Below, in pieces: positions 26,763-38,124 of a stretch of DNA of 64,000 bases. Every line of letters starts with the position of its first letter. Position 1 is the first letter of the stretch. The translations under genes were made by a program, and so were the position numbers. The stretch is from positions 111,537 through 175,536 of the forward strand of contig NZ_JAUXQZ010000037.1 in NCBI RefSeq assembly GCF_030682035.1, written 5' to 3'. The notes under the pieces are model-generated. The model searched no databases and had not been told where the DNA came from. It saw only the letters and a program-made list of their open reading frames with translations. The DNA comes from Brevundimonas sp. (GTDB lineage: Bacteria; Pseudomonadota; Alphaproteobacteria; Caulobacterales; Caulobacteraceae).

Positions 26763-27929
26763 ATGCCCACGCCGAACTCTCAACGATATGCGTCCGCCGG
26801 CCGTCGCCAAGGTATCGACCAAACGATCCTTGACCATGCTTTGACGGCTTTCGGGCGCATACGGGCGACCGACCCGCGCATCACGCCGGTCCTCACGCTC
26901 CGACACTTCTCAGTGCTGACTGGGCTCCCCTATCTCTTCCTGCGCCGCACGATCGCTCGGCGCTCGGGTACCGGCTATCGGTTCGTCTATCTGAAGAAGC
27001 GCATTCCGGGTCGATCCTCGATGCGGATGATCTCAATTCCGCCGGAAAGCCTAGCGCTCGCGCAGCGCTGGCTAGTCGATAATGTGCTCCGCTATACTCA
27101 GGTGCACACTGCAAGTTTCGCCTTTCATCCAGAGTCTTCGCCAGTGCAAGCCGCCGAGCAGCATCCAAATACGAAATGGCTATTGAAGGTCGATATCGAG
27201 GATTTTTTCCATTCGGTAAGCGAGGGCACCGTGTCCGCGATTTTCGCCCGGCTCGGATTTCAGAAGCTGTTGGCGTTCGAATTCGGCAGGCTTTGCACAA
27301 TTGCTGTGGATCGCGGGCCGAGCAGGAACCCTAAACCACGCACCGAGCCTATAGCCCTCTACGCGAGCGACTACGAAGGCTTCCTGCCGCAGGGCGCACC
27401 GACGAGCCCGATGCTTGCCAACCTCGCCATGATGCGGACCGATACGTCACTGGCGCAATGTGCCAAGAGGCACGGATTTCGGTACTCCCGATACGCGGAC
27501 GATCTCGCCTTTTCATCTGATGCAGAGCGATCAATCGCCCAAATGCGCAATCTAAAAGTCGAGGTCTGCCGTTTGCTCAATCAAGCCGGTTTCACACCGA
27601 ATCTACGCAAGACTGTTATCCGCGGTCCAGGGACCCGCCGGATCGTGTTGGGAATGCTAGTTGACGGGCCATCGCCCCGCCTCTCGCGAGAGTACAAGGA
27701 CAATATTCGGCTTCACCTCCACTATCTGACAGACCCCGCTTTCGGCCCGGCAAAACATGCGCTCGCTCGAAAGACGGCCGTCTCCAGTCTCTACCATCAT
27801 GTTCGTGGGCTGATCGGGTGGGCGAAACAAGTCGAACCGGACTATGGGCACCTCGCGCTCGAGGAGTTCAAGGCAGTTGATTGGCCGCTCGTTCAGCCTC
27901 GACAGATCGAGGAGGCTTGGGACGAGTGA
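26763..27929 (+). CDS. retron-type reverse transcriptase
   Basis: A 388-residue RNA-directed DNA polymerase. Catalytic motifs are in order: KVDIEDFFHSV (Asp144), FLPQGAPTSPMLANL, and YSRYADDLAFSS with YADD at 244-247. A retron motif X-like segment reads SSPVQAAEQH upstream, and RRIVLGMLVDG with LSREYKDNIR takes the place of the VTG region, both variants of the retron signatures. There is no maturase, HNH or integrase domain, which argues against a group II intron protein. Start is the ATG at 26763, just after a 16-base palindrome. It forms one unit with the upstream PRTase-like gene; lower GC suggests recent acquisition. Confidence 0.88.
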   Translation: MPTPNSQRYASAGRRQGIDQTILDHALTAFGRIRATDPRITPVLTLRHFSVLTGLPYLFLRRTIARRSGTGYRFVYLKKRIPGRSSMRMISIPPESLALAQRWLVDNVLRYTQVHTASFAFHPESSPVQAAEQHPNTKWLLKVDIEDFFHSVSEGTVSAIFARLGFQKLLAFEFGRLCTIAVDRGPSRNPKPRTEPIALYASDYEGFLPQGAPTSPMLANLAMMRTDTSLAQCAKRHGFRYSRYADDLAFSSDAERSIAQMRNLKVEVCRLLNQAGFTPNLRKTVIRGPGTRRIVLGMLVDGPSPRLSREYKDNIRLHLHYLTDPAFGPAKHALARKTAVSSLYHHVRGLIGWAKQVEPDYGHLALEEFKAVDWPLVQPRQIEEAWDE

Positions 27930-27985
27930 ACGGATGTTACCGAAGAGCCTGACATATGCCCGGCGGCTCGGTTGGCGGATTGCCG

Positions 27986-28001
27986 CAGAGAGGACTCTCT
28001 G
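27986..28001 (+). terminator. candidate terminator of the retron-like unit
   Basis: The sequence CAGAGAG-GA-CTCTCTG forms a seven-pair stem (loop too tight for all seven, so five or six in practice), followed by GAATTTCGCTTTCC, the most T-rich stretch nearby. It lies 56 bases after the reverse transcriptase stop. The poly-C run at about 28060 then precedes the exonuclease gene. Confidence 0.35.
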
Positions 28002-28090
28002 GAATTTCGCTTTCCAGTCAGATCCCTCAAAGGGGCACCGGACGTAGCGTCGCTCGCACCCCCCCCCGCCAAACCCCCTATCTCCGCCCC

Positions 28091-28846
28091 ATGCGCCTGC
28101 GTGTCGTCGATCTTGAAACCTCCGGCGGGGACCGATCTGCCGAGATCCTCGAGGTCGGGATCGTCGATGTCCTGCCCGACGGCGCGGGCGGCTGGACCGC
28201 GGCGCCGCCGGTGACGAAGCTGTTCCGGCCGCGGGGGGAGATCTCGTTTCACGCCATGGCGGTGCATCATCTGACGCCGGAGCATTTCTGCGACGACGAT
28301 CCGCATTGCCACGAATACCGGCTGCGCGAGATGTTCCTGCCGACGCCGGCCGACGTGATGGTGGCGCATTCGGCGCGGTTCGAGCGGGGGTTTATCGCCG
28401 ATACGGCGCATGGCGGCCTGCCGTGGATCTGCACCGTGCGGTCGGCCAAGACCGTCTGGCCGGAGGCGCCGGGGCATTCCAACCAGGTGCTGCGGTACTG
28501 GCGGGGGCTGCGGCTGGACCCGGCGCTGGCCGATCCGGCACACCGGGCGGGGCCGGACGCCTGGGTGACGGCGCATCTGCTGATCGACATGCTGAAGGTC
28601 GCCACGGTCGAGCAGATGCTGGCCTGGACGAATGAAAAGCGGCGGCTGGACCGGATTCCGTTCGGCAAGCATCGCGGGCGGCCGTGGGCCGAGCCGCCTG
28701 ACGACTATCTGCGCTGGATGGCCGGCCAGGGAGGATCCGGGCAGGGGGATATGGACGCCGATGTCGTGGCCGCCGCGCGACAGGAGCTGGACCGTCGCGC
28801 AGGCGGCGTCATCGGGGCTCTGGCGGTCGGTCCCGACGCGGGCTAA
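28091..28846 (+). CDS. ExoX-like DEDDh 3'-5' exonuclease
   Basis: A 251-residue nuclease. The N-terminal exonuclease fold has the first acidic motif in VVDLETSGGDR, the second in VMVAHSARFERGF, and the third with its histidine-type spacing in HRAGPDAWVTAHLL. The C-terminal part (IPFGKHRGRPWAEPPDDYLRWM) is a DUF3820-type segment often fused to ExoX-like exonucleases. It probably trims single-stranded DNA in repair. Its GC-rich style resembles the backbone, so it is probably older than the retron insertion, although a nuclease beside a reverse transcriptase is worth noting. No Shine-Dalgarno is obvious after the C-rich leader. Confidence 0.8.
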   Translation: MRLRVVDLETSGGDRSAEILEVGIVDVLPDGAGGWTAAPPVTKLFRPRGEISFHAMAVHHLTPEHFCDDDPHCHEYRLREMFLPTPADVMVAHSARFERGFIADTAHGGLPWICTVRSAKTVWPEAPGHSNQVLRYWRGLRLDPALADPAHRAGPDAWVTAHLLIDMLKVATVEQMLAWTNEKRRLDRIPFGKHRGRPWAEPPDDYLRWMAGQGGSGQGDMDADVVAAARQELDRRAGGVIGALAVGPDAG

Positions 28847-28881
28847 ACCGGACGCTCGGGCCCGTCCTTCGGAGTATCAGG

Positions 28882-31297
<2,416 letters not shown>

Positions 31298-31299
<2 letters not shown>

Positions 31300-31404
31300 G
31301 TGGCTGGTGGCGAGTGGCTAGTGGCGAGTGATTGGGGCGGAGCTATCGCCGGTGCGAGCCGGTCCCCGGTGCACTCGCCACTAGCCACTCGCCACTAACC
31401 ACTC
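31298..31404. repeat. 33-bp inverted repeat overlapping the mrcA stop
   Basis: Left arm 31298-31330 and right arm 31372-31404 are complementary over 33 bases with two mismatches. Each arm is itself built of tandem GAGTGGCTAGTGGC-like units. The loop is 41 bases. The structure lies between mrcA and prfB and overlaps the last two bases of the mrcA stop codon. It could end mrcA transcription or protect the mRNA; no U-run follows. Confidence 0.85.
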
Positions 31405-31442
31405 TATGTCCGCGCCTCACTTTGGTATCGCCGGAGAATGCG

Positions 31443-32565
31443 ATGAGACCGGATGTCGAGGCCATGAAGGCCGACATCGAGCAGAGCATCGCTCTGCTCA
31501 GGAGGCGTCTTTGACTGGGATGTCGCGCTTCGAAAACTCGATGAGCTGAACGCCCGGGTCGAGGACCCGACGCTGTGGAACGACCCCGAAGCGGCCCAGG
31601 CCGTCTCGCGCGACCGTTCGCGGCTGGCCGCCCAGATCGACACCGTCCGCGAGATGGAGACGGGTCTGGAAGAGGGCGTCATGCTCGCCGACATGGCCGA
31701 TGAGGAAGGCGACGAGGCCACGCTGGAGGAGGCGCGCGCCTCCCTGAAGGCGATCAAGGACCGCGCCGGTCGCGCCGAGCTGGAGGCCCTGCTGTCCGGC
31801 GAGGCCGACGGCAATGACGCCTATCTGGAAGTGAACTCCGGCGCCGGCGGCACGGAGTCCTGCGACTGGGCCGGGATGCTGTTGCGGATGTATTCCCGCT
31901 GGGCCCGGGCTCACGGCTATGAGGTCGAACTCGAGGCCGAGGAATCGGGCGAACAGGCGGGTATCAAGTCAGCCACCATCCTGATCACCGGGCCGAACGC
32001 CTATGGCTGGCTGAAGTCGGAATCGGGCGTGCACCGGCTGGTGCGGATCAGCCCGTATGACGCGGCGGCCAAGCGGCACACCTCCTTCGCCTCGATCGGG
32101 GTCTCTCCGGTGGTGGACGACGCCATCGAGATCGACATCAATCCGTCCGACGTCCGCACCGACACCTACCGCGCCTCGGGCTCGGGCGGGCAGCACATCA
32201 ACAAGACCGACTCGGCGGTGCGGCTGACGCACATTCCGACCAATACGGTGGTGGCCTGTCAGGCCGGCCGGTCACAGCACCAGAACCGCGAACAGGCGTG
32301 GAAGATGCTGCGCGCCCGTCTGTATGAGCTGGAGCTGCAACGGCGCGAGGCGGCGGCCCAGGCCGTGGCCGACGCCAAGACCGACATCGGCTGGGGCCAC
32401 CAGATCCGATCCTACGTCCTGCAGCCGTATCAGATGGTCAAGGACCTGCGGACCAACGTCGAGACGTCGGACACGCAAGGGGTGCTGGACGGCGATCTGG
32501 ACATGTTCATGGGCGCGGCGCTGGCGGCGCGGGTCGGTGAGACGCGCGGATCGACGGTCGAGTAG
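31443..32565 (+). CDS. prfB: peptide chain release factor 2 (programmed +1 frameshift)
   Basis: Reads UAA and UGA stop codons. Translation starts at ATG 31443 and must shift +1 at an in-frame TGA (31512-31514); the coding path is 31443-31511 joined to 31513-32565, giving 373 residues. The peptide-release motif [16 protein letters not shown] is intact. The stop-recognition tripeptide reads SPY in [15 protein letters not shown], where Escherichia coli has SPF. The 22 codons before the shift end in LLRRRL. It is a single gene after mrcA, and convergent with the bactofilin gene across a palindromic repeat. Confidence 0.95.
31500..31515 (+). promoter_or_regulatory. RF2 programmed frameshift signal
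   Basis: The sequence AGGAGGCGTCTTTGAC has the classic parts: an internal Shine-Dalgarno (AGGAGG), a three-base spacer, the slippery CTT codon, and TGA followed by C, a poor termination context. When release factor 2 is scarce the ribosome pauses at TGA and slips from CTT to TTT, so the protein controls its own synthesis. Confidence 0.95.
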
Positions 32566-32575
32566 AAAAACGTCT

Positions 32576-32712
32576 CCTCCCCGTTCGCTCTTGCGAATGG
32601 GGAGGGGGACCGCGAAGCGGTGGAGGGGTTTGTCCGAGCGTGCCGCCGGCAGCCCCTCCGTCTCGTCGGCTGCGCCGCCGATCCACCTCCCCATCGCTGC
32701 GCGACAGGGAGG
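32576..32712. repeat. palindromic repeat between convergent prfB and bactofilin genes
   Basis: A compound palindrome, different from the operon-junction family. The left end folds CCTCCCC-GTTCGC with GCGAA-T-GGGGAGG, the right end CCTCCCC-ATCGC with GCGA-CA-GGGAGG, and inner arms GGAGGGG/CCCCTCC pair across the centre. It fills most of the space between two convergent stop codons, so it may stop transcription in both directions. Confidence 0.7.
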
Positions 32713-32721
32713 ATACTGCCC

Positions 32722-33276
32722 TCAGGCCGACGGGCCCTTCATGTCGATGATCTGCGGCGCGGGCTCGAGCGCCGGCGCGGCGGGGCGGGGTGCGGGGGCC
32801 GGCGTCGGAGCCGGCGCCTCGCGGCGGCCTTGCAGGACGCGGCCCTGGAAATAGGCGCCGATGTCGATCGACATCTGTTCGGCGGTGATGTCGCCGTCGA
32901 CATAGGCCGTGGCGATCAGCTTGACCTGCTTGCCCGAGATGCCGCCGACGATGCGGCCGCGAACCTCGACATAGTCGGCCGAGACATTGCCCTCGACCGC
33001 GCCGGTCTCGCCCACGATCAGGCGGCCGACGCGGACGTCGCCCTTGATCGCGCCGTCGATCTGGAGATCGCCGCTGCCGGTGATGCCGCCCTCGAACTGG
33101 AGGTCGGCCGACAGGGTCGACAGGCCGCGCGCACTGGGCGCGGCCGGAGACGGGGCGCGGGCCGGCGCAGCCGGCGAACCGCCCGGCATGGGCAGGTCAG
33201 GCAGCGGCGGGATCGCTGAACCGTTGTCAGCGCGAGGCTGGGGCGACGGGGCGGGGGATTTGGTCTTGTTGAACAA
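32722..33276 (-). CDS. bacA: bactofilin (polymer-forming cytoskeletal protein)
   Basis: A 184-residue cytoskeletal protein that self-assembles into membrane-bound filaments used to place cell-wall enzymes. The central part (about 55-145) is a right-handed beta-helix of short repeats (GGITGSGDLQIDGAIKGDVRVGRLIVGETGAVEGNVSA). Both ends are Pro/Ala-rich and disordered, as usual. The N-terminus MFNKTK is the short amphipathic start typical of membrane-associated bactofilins. Its start overlaps the end of the upstream M23 peptidase gene by 50 bases, a strong sign of joint function. In Caulobacterales such pairs act in cell shape or stalk formation. Confidence 0.92.
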   Translation of the reverse strand: MFNKTKSPAPSPQPRADNGSAIPPLPDLPMPGGSPAAPARAPSPAAPSARGLSTLSADLQFEGGITGSGDLQIDGAIKGDVRVGRLIVGETGAVEGNVSADYVEVRGRIVGGISGKQVKLIATAYVDGDITAEQMSIDIGAYFQGRVLQGRREAPAPTPAPAPRPAAPALEPAPQIIDMKGPSA

Positions 33277-34411
33277 GTTGGTCTCCGGCTCTCATGAAGC
33301 GGGCGGGGTTTTGCGGGCGGCCGTCCATCCACACTTCGTAATGCAGATGCACGCCGGTAGAGCGTCCTGTGGTTCCCATGGCGCCGACACGCTGACCGAG
33401 GTGGATCCGCTGGCCGGGAAGGACCGCCGTGGCGTTCAGGTGGGCGTAGCGCGTCTTGAAACCGCGTCCATGATCTATCTCAACGGTGTTGCCATACCCT
33501 GAACGTACGCCGACGAAAGACACGATTCCGGGAGCGGGGGCGTAGATGGGCGTGTTGAGCGGAGCGGCGAAATCCTGACCCTGATGCAGGGCCGGGCGAC
33601 CATTGAACGGGTCGAAACGGACGCCGAAGCCCGAGGTGGTGCGGGCCTGGGTCGGACGGCGGAAGGGCATGCCTTCGGCGGCGTTGGCCAGCGAGCGCAT
33701 GTCGGACAGGTTGTCGGCGGCGTGGCGGATGCGCACGGCGAAGGCCTCATCGACGTCCAGCACGGCGGCGAGGGCCCGAGGATCGCGCGCCTCTACCAGC
33801 GGACCGCCGAGGGCGGCGTCGTGCGGCGCATAGGCGGCCGGGTTCAGGCCGGCGAGGCGGAAGGCCAGCCGCAACCGCTCGGCGCGGGTCTGGGCCTCGG
33901 TCTCGGCGCGGGCGATCAGCCGTTCCTGATCCATGCGCACGGCGATCATGCGCTGGACGGGGGAGGAACGATCAGGATTGAGGGCGGGGGCGGGCCGCAG
34001 CGCCTGTTCGGCGCCGTCGACGCCGCGGAACATGCCCATGACCTGGGTCAGGGCCGCGTGGCGGCGCTCGACCATCTGGGCCATTTCGTCGAGCGAACCG
34101 GTCGTGGCGGTCATACGCACCACGGCGCTGTCCAGCCGCGCCTGCAGGTCGGCGTTCATGCGTTCCGAGGCGGCGCGGGCGCGGGCCACGGTGCGGTCGG
34201 CCTGGCTCTGGGCCACCATGTCGTAGACGAAGCTGCCGGAGGCCATGACGGTCCAGCCGCCCAGCAGGACCGCGGCCACGGCGCCCAGCGCCTGCTTTCC
34301 GGGCGTCAGGGCCCAGGCGCGGACGGCATCGCCGTCACGCAGATACAGATATCGGGTCGGAAACCATTTTCCGATCAGAGACCGCCTGACGGTCGGCTCT
34401 TGTTCGGTCAT
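33227..34411 (-). CDS. membrane-anchored M23 (LytM-like) endopeptidase
   Basis: A 394-residue envelope protein. A cytoplasmic N-terminus of about 40 residues is followed by a membrane helix (about 42-62), a long helical coiled stretch (70-230) and a C-terminal M23 domain (about 255-375). Zinc ligands lie in HQGQDFA and HLHYE, with FGVRFDPFNGRPALHQG as lead-in, so it should cut peptidoglycan cross-bridges. The ATG at 34411 is chosen over the GTG/ATG six codons up. The gene overlaps the bactofilin gene by 50 bases, and the bactofilin probably positions this peptidase. Confidence 0.9.
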   Translation of the reverse strand: MTEQEPTVRRSLIGKWFPTRYLYLRDGDAVRAWALTPGKQALGAVAAVLLGGWTVMASGSFVYDMVAQSQADRTVARARAASERMNADLQARLDSAVVRMTATTGSLDEMAQMVERRHAALTQVMGMFRGVDGAEQALRPAPALNPDRSSPVQRMIAVRMDQERLIARAETEAQTRAERLRLAFRLAGLNPAAYAPHDAALGGPLVEARDPRALAAVLDVDEAFAVRIRHAADNLSDMRSLANAAEGMPFRRPTQARTTSGFGVRFDPFNGRPALHQGQDFAAPLNTPIYAPAPGIVSFVGVRSGYGNTVEIDHGRGFKTRYAHLNATAVLPGQRIHLGQRVGAMGTTGRSTGVHLHYEVWMDGRPQNPARFMRAGDQLVQQDQIPRPVAPASR

Positions 34412-34615
34412 CACGCAACGCCCCCACAACGTTCGACGAGGGGTTATGCGCCAAGGTATAGCTTGGGGACAAGTCTGTTCACGACTTGTTAACCATCCTG
34501 GGCGGTCTTCACGCGAAGAACGCCGGTATTGGGCGCCATTATTCGCTTGGCAGGCGAGTCCGCGAATCTATGTAACGCCTGTTACATCTCCAGCGGGGTC
34601 TGGATCGTTCCGTGA

Positions 34616-35083
34616 TCAGAGCGATTGTACGGTCGCCAACACTTCGGCCGCATGTCCCTTGACTGACACCTTGCGCCAGACACGGCGGACGACGCCGCCG
34701 CCGTCGATCAGGAAGGTGGCGCGCTCGATGCCCATATATTCGCGGCCGTAAAGCTTTTTCTGAACCCAGACGCCGAAGGCTTGGGTCACGTGCTCCGACT
34801 CGTCTGAGGCGAGGATGATTTTGAGATCGTATTTGGCCTTGAAGCGGTCGAGCTTCTTCACCGGATCGCGGGAGACCCCGATGACGGTCGCGCCGGCGGT
34901 TTCGAAGTCGGCGATCAGGGCAGAGAAGTCCTGACCCTCGGTGGTGCAGCCGGGGGTGTCGGCCTTGGGATAGAAATACAGAACGACCGTCCGGCCCTTC
35001 AGCCCGTCCAGCGAAACGCGACCGCCGTCGGCGGTGGCCATGTCGAACGCGGGGGCCTTCGAGCCTTCGGTGATCTCGGTCAT
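34616..35083 (-). CDS. bcp: thioredoxin-dependent peroxiredoxin, Bcp/PrxQ family
   Basis: A 155-residue cytoplasmic peroxide scavenger. The peroxidatic cysteine is Cys46 in PKADTPGCTTEG, with the family's SRDP and GIERATFLID segments. The position five residues later, where many Bcp proteins have the resolving cysteine, is Gln51, and no other cysteine occurs, so this is a 1-Cys form that needs an outside thiol. It lies eight bases after the tyrS stop on the same strand, so the two are probably co-transcribed. Confidence 0.93.
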   Translation of the reverse strand: MTEITEGSKAPAFDMATADGGRVSLDGLKGRTVVLYFYPKADTPGCTTEGQDFSALIADFETAGATVIGVSRDPVKKLDRFKAKYDLKIILASDESEHVTQAFGVWVQKKLYGREYMGIERATFLIDGGGVVRRVWRKVSVKGHAAEVLATVQSL

Positions 35084-35091
35084 GGCGGCCT

Positions 35092-36348
35092 TCAGACGGG
35101 ACGGACGAGAACGATCTTCTTCTTGCCGGCGGCCAGTTTCAGCACGCCGTCGGCATTGACGTCCGACGCCTCGATCAGTCGCGCGCCGTCGGCGATGGCC
35201 TCGTCGTTCAGACGCAGGCCGCCGCCCTGGGCGAGGCGGCGGGCCTCGCCGTTGGAGGCTGTCAGCCCGACCTTGGTCGTGACGGCGGCGATCATGGCGC
35301 CGATCACCTCGGCGGAGGGCAGTTCGACAGTGGGCAGGTCGGCCGACAACGTGCCCCGCTCGAAGGCGCCCTCGGCGGCGGCGCGGGCCGTCGCGGCGGC
35401 GTCGGCCCCGTGCAGCATGGCGGTGGCGGCGTCGGCCAGCGTCTTCTTTGCGTCGTTGATGCCGGCGCCTTCCAGCGCTTCAAGCCGGGCGATCTCGTCC
35501 AGCGGCAGGTCGGTGAACAGGCGCAGAAATTTGCCCACGTCGGCGTCATCGACGTTGCGCCAGAACTGCCAGTAGTCGTACGGGCTCAGCTGTTCGGCGT
35601 TCAGCCACACCGCGCCCTGGGCCGTCTTGCCCATCTTGCCGCCCGAGGCAGTGGTCAGCAGCGGCGTGGTCAGGCCGAAGGCGGCCTTCTGGTCCACGCG
35701 GCGGACCAGATCGACGCCCGAGACGATATTGCCCCACTGGTCCGAGCCGCCCATCTGCAGGGTGCAGTCGCGGGCGCGGTTCAGCTCCAGAAAGTCCACC
35801 GACTGCATCAGCATGTAGTTGAACTCGATGAAGGTCATCGGCTGCTCGCGCTCAAGCCGCAGCTTGACCGAGTCGAAGGCCAGCATCCGGTTGACGGTGA
35901 AATGCGTGCCGTAGTCGCGCAGGAACTGGATGTAGCCGTAGCCCGACAGCCACTGGTCGTTGTCCAGCATGATCGCGTCGGTGGGGCCGTCGCCGAAGGT
36001 GAGGAATTTCTCGAACACGGTGCGGATCGAGGCGATGTTCGACTGGATGGTCTCGTCGGTCAGCTGGGGCCGCGAGGCGTCCTTGCCGGTAGGGTCGCCG
36101 ACCTTGGTGGTGCCGCCGCCCATCAGGACGATGGGCTTGCCGCCGGCCTGCTGGAGCCGGCGCAGCATCATGATCTGGATCAGGCTGCCGACATGCAGGG
36201 ACGGCGCCGTGGCGTCGAAGCCGATGTAGCCGGTGACCACGCCGGCGGCGGAGGCGGCGTCGAGCTCGGCCGGGTGGGTGATCTGATGGATGTAGCCGCG
36301 CGCCTGAAGCGTTTGCAGGAAGTCGGACTGGAAGGCGGGCTCGGTCAT
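35092..36348 (-). CDS. tyrS: tyrosyl-tRNA synthetase
   Basis: A 418-residue class I synthetase charging tRNA-Tyr. The HIGH-like motif is SLHVGS, the KMSKS-like motif is GGKMGKT, and the tyrosine-binding region [14 protein letters not shown] precedes them. [12 protein letters not shown] is the conserved QxxD-type region. The C-terminal S4 RNA-binding domain begins near [16 protein letters not shown]. The frame is open upstream to 36474, but the ATG at 36348 starts the normal N-terminus. It is divergent from the DOMON-like gene, with 46 bases between the starts. Confidence 0.96.
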   Translation of the reverse strand: MTEPAFQSDFLQTLQARGYIHQITHPAELDAASAAGVVTGYIGFDATAPSLHVGSLIQIMMLRRLQQAGGKPIVLMGGGTTKVGDPTGKDASRPQLTDETIQSNIASIRTVFEKFLTFGDGPTDAIMLDNDQWLSGYGYIQFLRDYGTHFTVNRMLAFDSVKLRLEREQPMTFIEFNYMLMQSVDFLELNRARDCTLQMGGSDQWGNIVSGVDLVRRVDQKAAFGLTTPLLTTASGGKMGKTAQGAVWLNAEQLSPYDYWQFWRNVDDADVGKFLRLFTDLPLDEIARLEALEGAGINDAKKTLADAATAMLHGADAAATARAAAEGAFERGTLSADLPTVELPSAEVIGAMIAAVTTKVGLTASNGEARRLAQGGGLRLNDEAIADGARLIEASDVNADGVLKLAAGKKKIVLVRPV

Positions 36349-36394
36349 CGCATCAGGCTTGGCTTGGGAGGGAAGGGGCGTGTAGCACGAGGGC

Positions 36395-36925
36395 ATGGAA
36401 GCGCGAACAGCCCCGGCTCCGACGGTGAATTTGCAGCCGCATCCCGACGCGATCGACACGCCGGCGACCGGCATCGAGGTTCACGTCGAGCGCGACGGCC
36501 TGCTGCTCTGGTTGCGCTTCGTGGTCGAGGGCGATGTCGACAGGATCGTCTGGCCCGCCCCGGCGGAACAGGGGCGGGCAGACGACCTGTGGCGGCACAC
36601 CTGTTTCGAGGCCTTCGTGGCCACGGACGACGGCTATGTCGAATACAACCTTTCGCCGTCCAGCCAGTGGGCTTCTTATCGCTTTGATGGGCCCCGCGCC
36701 GGGATGCGGAGGGCGAATGAGGTGGCGACGGTGGAGGGACTGGATGGGGCCTCCGGCCTGGTTGCCCTGGAAGCGCGAATCGAGCTGCCGAATGGCGCGC
36801 GGCGTCTGGGCTTGTCAGCCGTGATCGAGACCTCCGACGGCGATATTAGCTATTGGGCGCTGGCCCATCCGTCCGCTCGCCCGGACTTCCACCATCCCGA
36901 CTCATTCATTCTGGACCTGCCATGA
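36395..36925 (+). CDS. DOMON-like domain protein
   Basis: A 176-residue protein of beta-rich composition with the segment [16 protein letters not shown] followed by [25 protein letters not shown], which resembles the DOMON-like family related to sugar- and haem-binding beta-sandwiches. No signal peptide is seen. Its stop codon overlaps the start of the NamZ-type gene (ATGA), so the two are translationally coupled, suggesting a shared role with cell-wall sugar fragments. That is inference; the ligand is unknown. Confidence 0.7.
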   Translation: MEARTAPAPTVNLQPHPDAIDTPATGIEVHVERDGLLLWLRFVVEGDVDRIVWPAPAEQGRADDLWRHTCFEAFVATDDGYVEYNLSPSSQWASYRFDGPRAGMRRANEVATVEGLDGASGLVALEARIELPNGARRLGLSAVIETSDGDISYWALAHPSARPDFHHPDSFILDLP

Positions 36926-38124
36926 AATTCGGCATCGACCGCCTGATCTCCGAGCCCGAACTCCGGGCGGCGCTGAAGGGGCGCAGGGTCGCCCTGCTGG
37001 GGCATCCGGCGTCGGTGACGGACGACCTGACGCATTCGCTGGATGCCCTGATGGCCTGTCCCGACCTGAACGTCACAGCGGCCTTCGGGCCGCAGCACGG
37101 GATGCGGGGCGACCTGCAGGACAATATGATGGAGAGCCCGGACTTCACCGACCCGCAGCATGGCATTCCGGTGTTCAGCCTGTACGGTGAGGTGCGCCGG
37201 CCTGGCGGTCAGGCGATGGGGACGTTCGACGTTCTGCTGATCGACATGCAGGACCTGGGTTGCCGCATCTACACCTTCGTGACGACGCTGCTCTATGTTC
37301 TGGAAGAGTCGGCGAAGCACGGCAAGGCGGTCTGGGTGCTGGACCGCCCCAACCCCGCCGGCCGACCTGTCGAGGGCACGACCTTGCTGCCGGGCTGGGA
37401 GAGTTTCGTCGGCGCCGGGCCGATGCCGATGCGGCACGGCATGACCCTGGGCGAGATGGGCCACTGGTTCATCGACCACTTCAAGCTGGATGTGGAATAC
37501 CGCGTCATCGCGATGGAGGGCTGGGACCCGGATCGGGCGCCGGGCTACGGCTGGCCGATCGGCGAGCGCAGCTGGATCAACCCCAGCCCCAACGCCGCCA
37601 ATCTGTCGATGGCGCGGGCCTATGCCGGTACAGTGATGCTGGAGGGCACGACGCTGTCGGAGGGGCGGGGCACGACGCGGCCGCTGGAGCTGTTCGGGGC
37701 GCCGGACATCGACGCCCGGGCGGTGATCTCGGAAATGCGGGCGCTGGCGCCGGAATGGCTGGCGGGATGCCGGCTGCGCGACTGCTGGTTCGAGCCGACC
37801 TTCCACAAGCACGTGGGCCTGCTGTGCAACGGGGTGCAGATCCATGTCGACGACCCGGCATACGACCATGCGGCGTTCAGGCCGTGGCGGGTGCAGGCGC
37901 TGGGGTTCAAGGCGATCCGGCGGCTGTATCCGGACTACGCCCTGTGGCGGGATTTTCCGTACGAGTATGTCTTAGACAGGCTGGCCATCGATGTGATCAA
38001 CGGCGGGCCGGGGTTGCGGGAGTGGGTCGATGATCCGACGGCGACGCCGGCCGACCTGGATGCGCTGACTCTGACGGACGAGGCGGCGTGGGTGGAAGCG
38101 CGGCGACGGTTTTTGCTCTATTAA
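36922..38124 (+). CDS. NamZ-type exo-beta-N-acetylmuramidase (DUF1343/GH171)
   Basis: A 400-residue protein of the DUF1343 family, whose characterised member removes terminal MurNAc from peptidoglycan fragments. Conserved stretches are GHPASVTDD, FGPQHGMRGD, PVFSLYGEVRRP, DVLLIDMQDLGCRIYTFVTTL, VLDRPNPAGRPVEGTTL and SEGRGTTRPLELFGAP. No signal peptide is visible, so a cytoplasmic recycling role is likely. It is coupled by ATGA overlap to the DOMON-like gene. Its stop overlaps by three bases the convergent stop of vapC. Confidence 0.85.
   Translation: MKFGIDRLISEPELRAALKGRRVALLGHPASVTDDLTHSLDALMACPDLNVTAAFGPQHGMRGDLQDNMMESPDFTDPQHGIPVFSLYGEVRRPGGQAMGTFDVLLIDMQDLGCRIYTFVTTLLYVLEESAKHGKAVWVLDRPNPAGRPVEGTTLLPGWESFVGAGPMPMRHGMTLGEMGHWFIDHFKLDVEYRVIAMEGWDPDRAPGYGWPIGERSWINPSPNAANLSMARAYAGTVMLEGTTLSEGRGTTRPLELFGAPDIDARAVISEMRALAPEWLAGCRLRDCWFEPTFHKHVGLLCNGVQIHVDDPAYDHAAFRPWRVQALGFKAIRRLYPDYALWRDFPYEYVLDRLAIDVINGGPGLREWVDDPTATPADLDALTLTDEAAWVEARRRFLLY

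Noticed and set aside
28055..28072. Poly-C run before the ExoX-like gene as a phase-variation tract
   Set aside because: A run of about ten C in a GC-rich intergenic region, outside any coding frame and without known phase-variable neighbours; evidence too thin.
32039..32070. SPY instead of SPF in release factor 2 as a sign of altered stop-codon reading
   Set aside because: SPY occurs in other alphaproteobacterial RF2 proteins to my knowledge, and the frameshift TGA is normal, so no recoding is implied.
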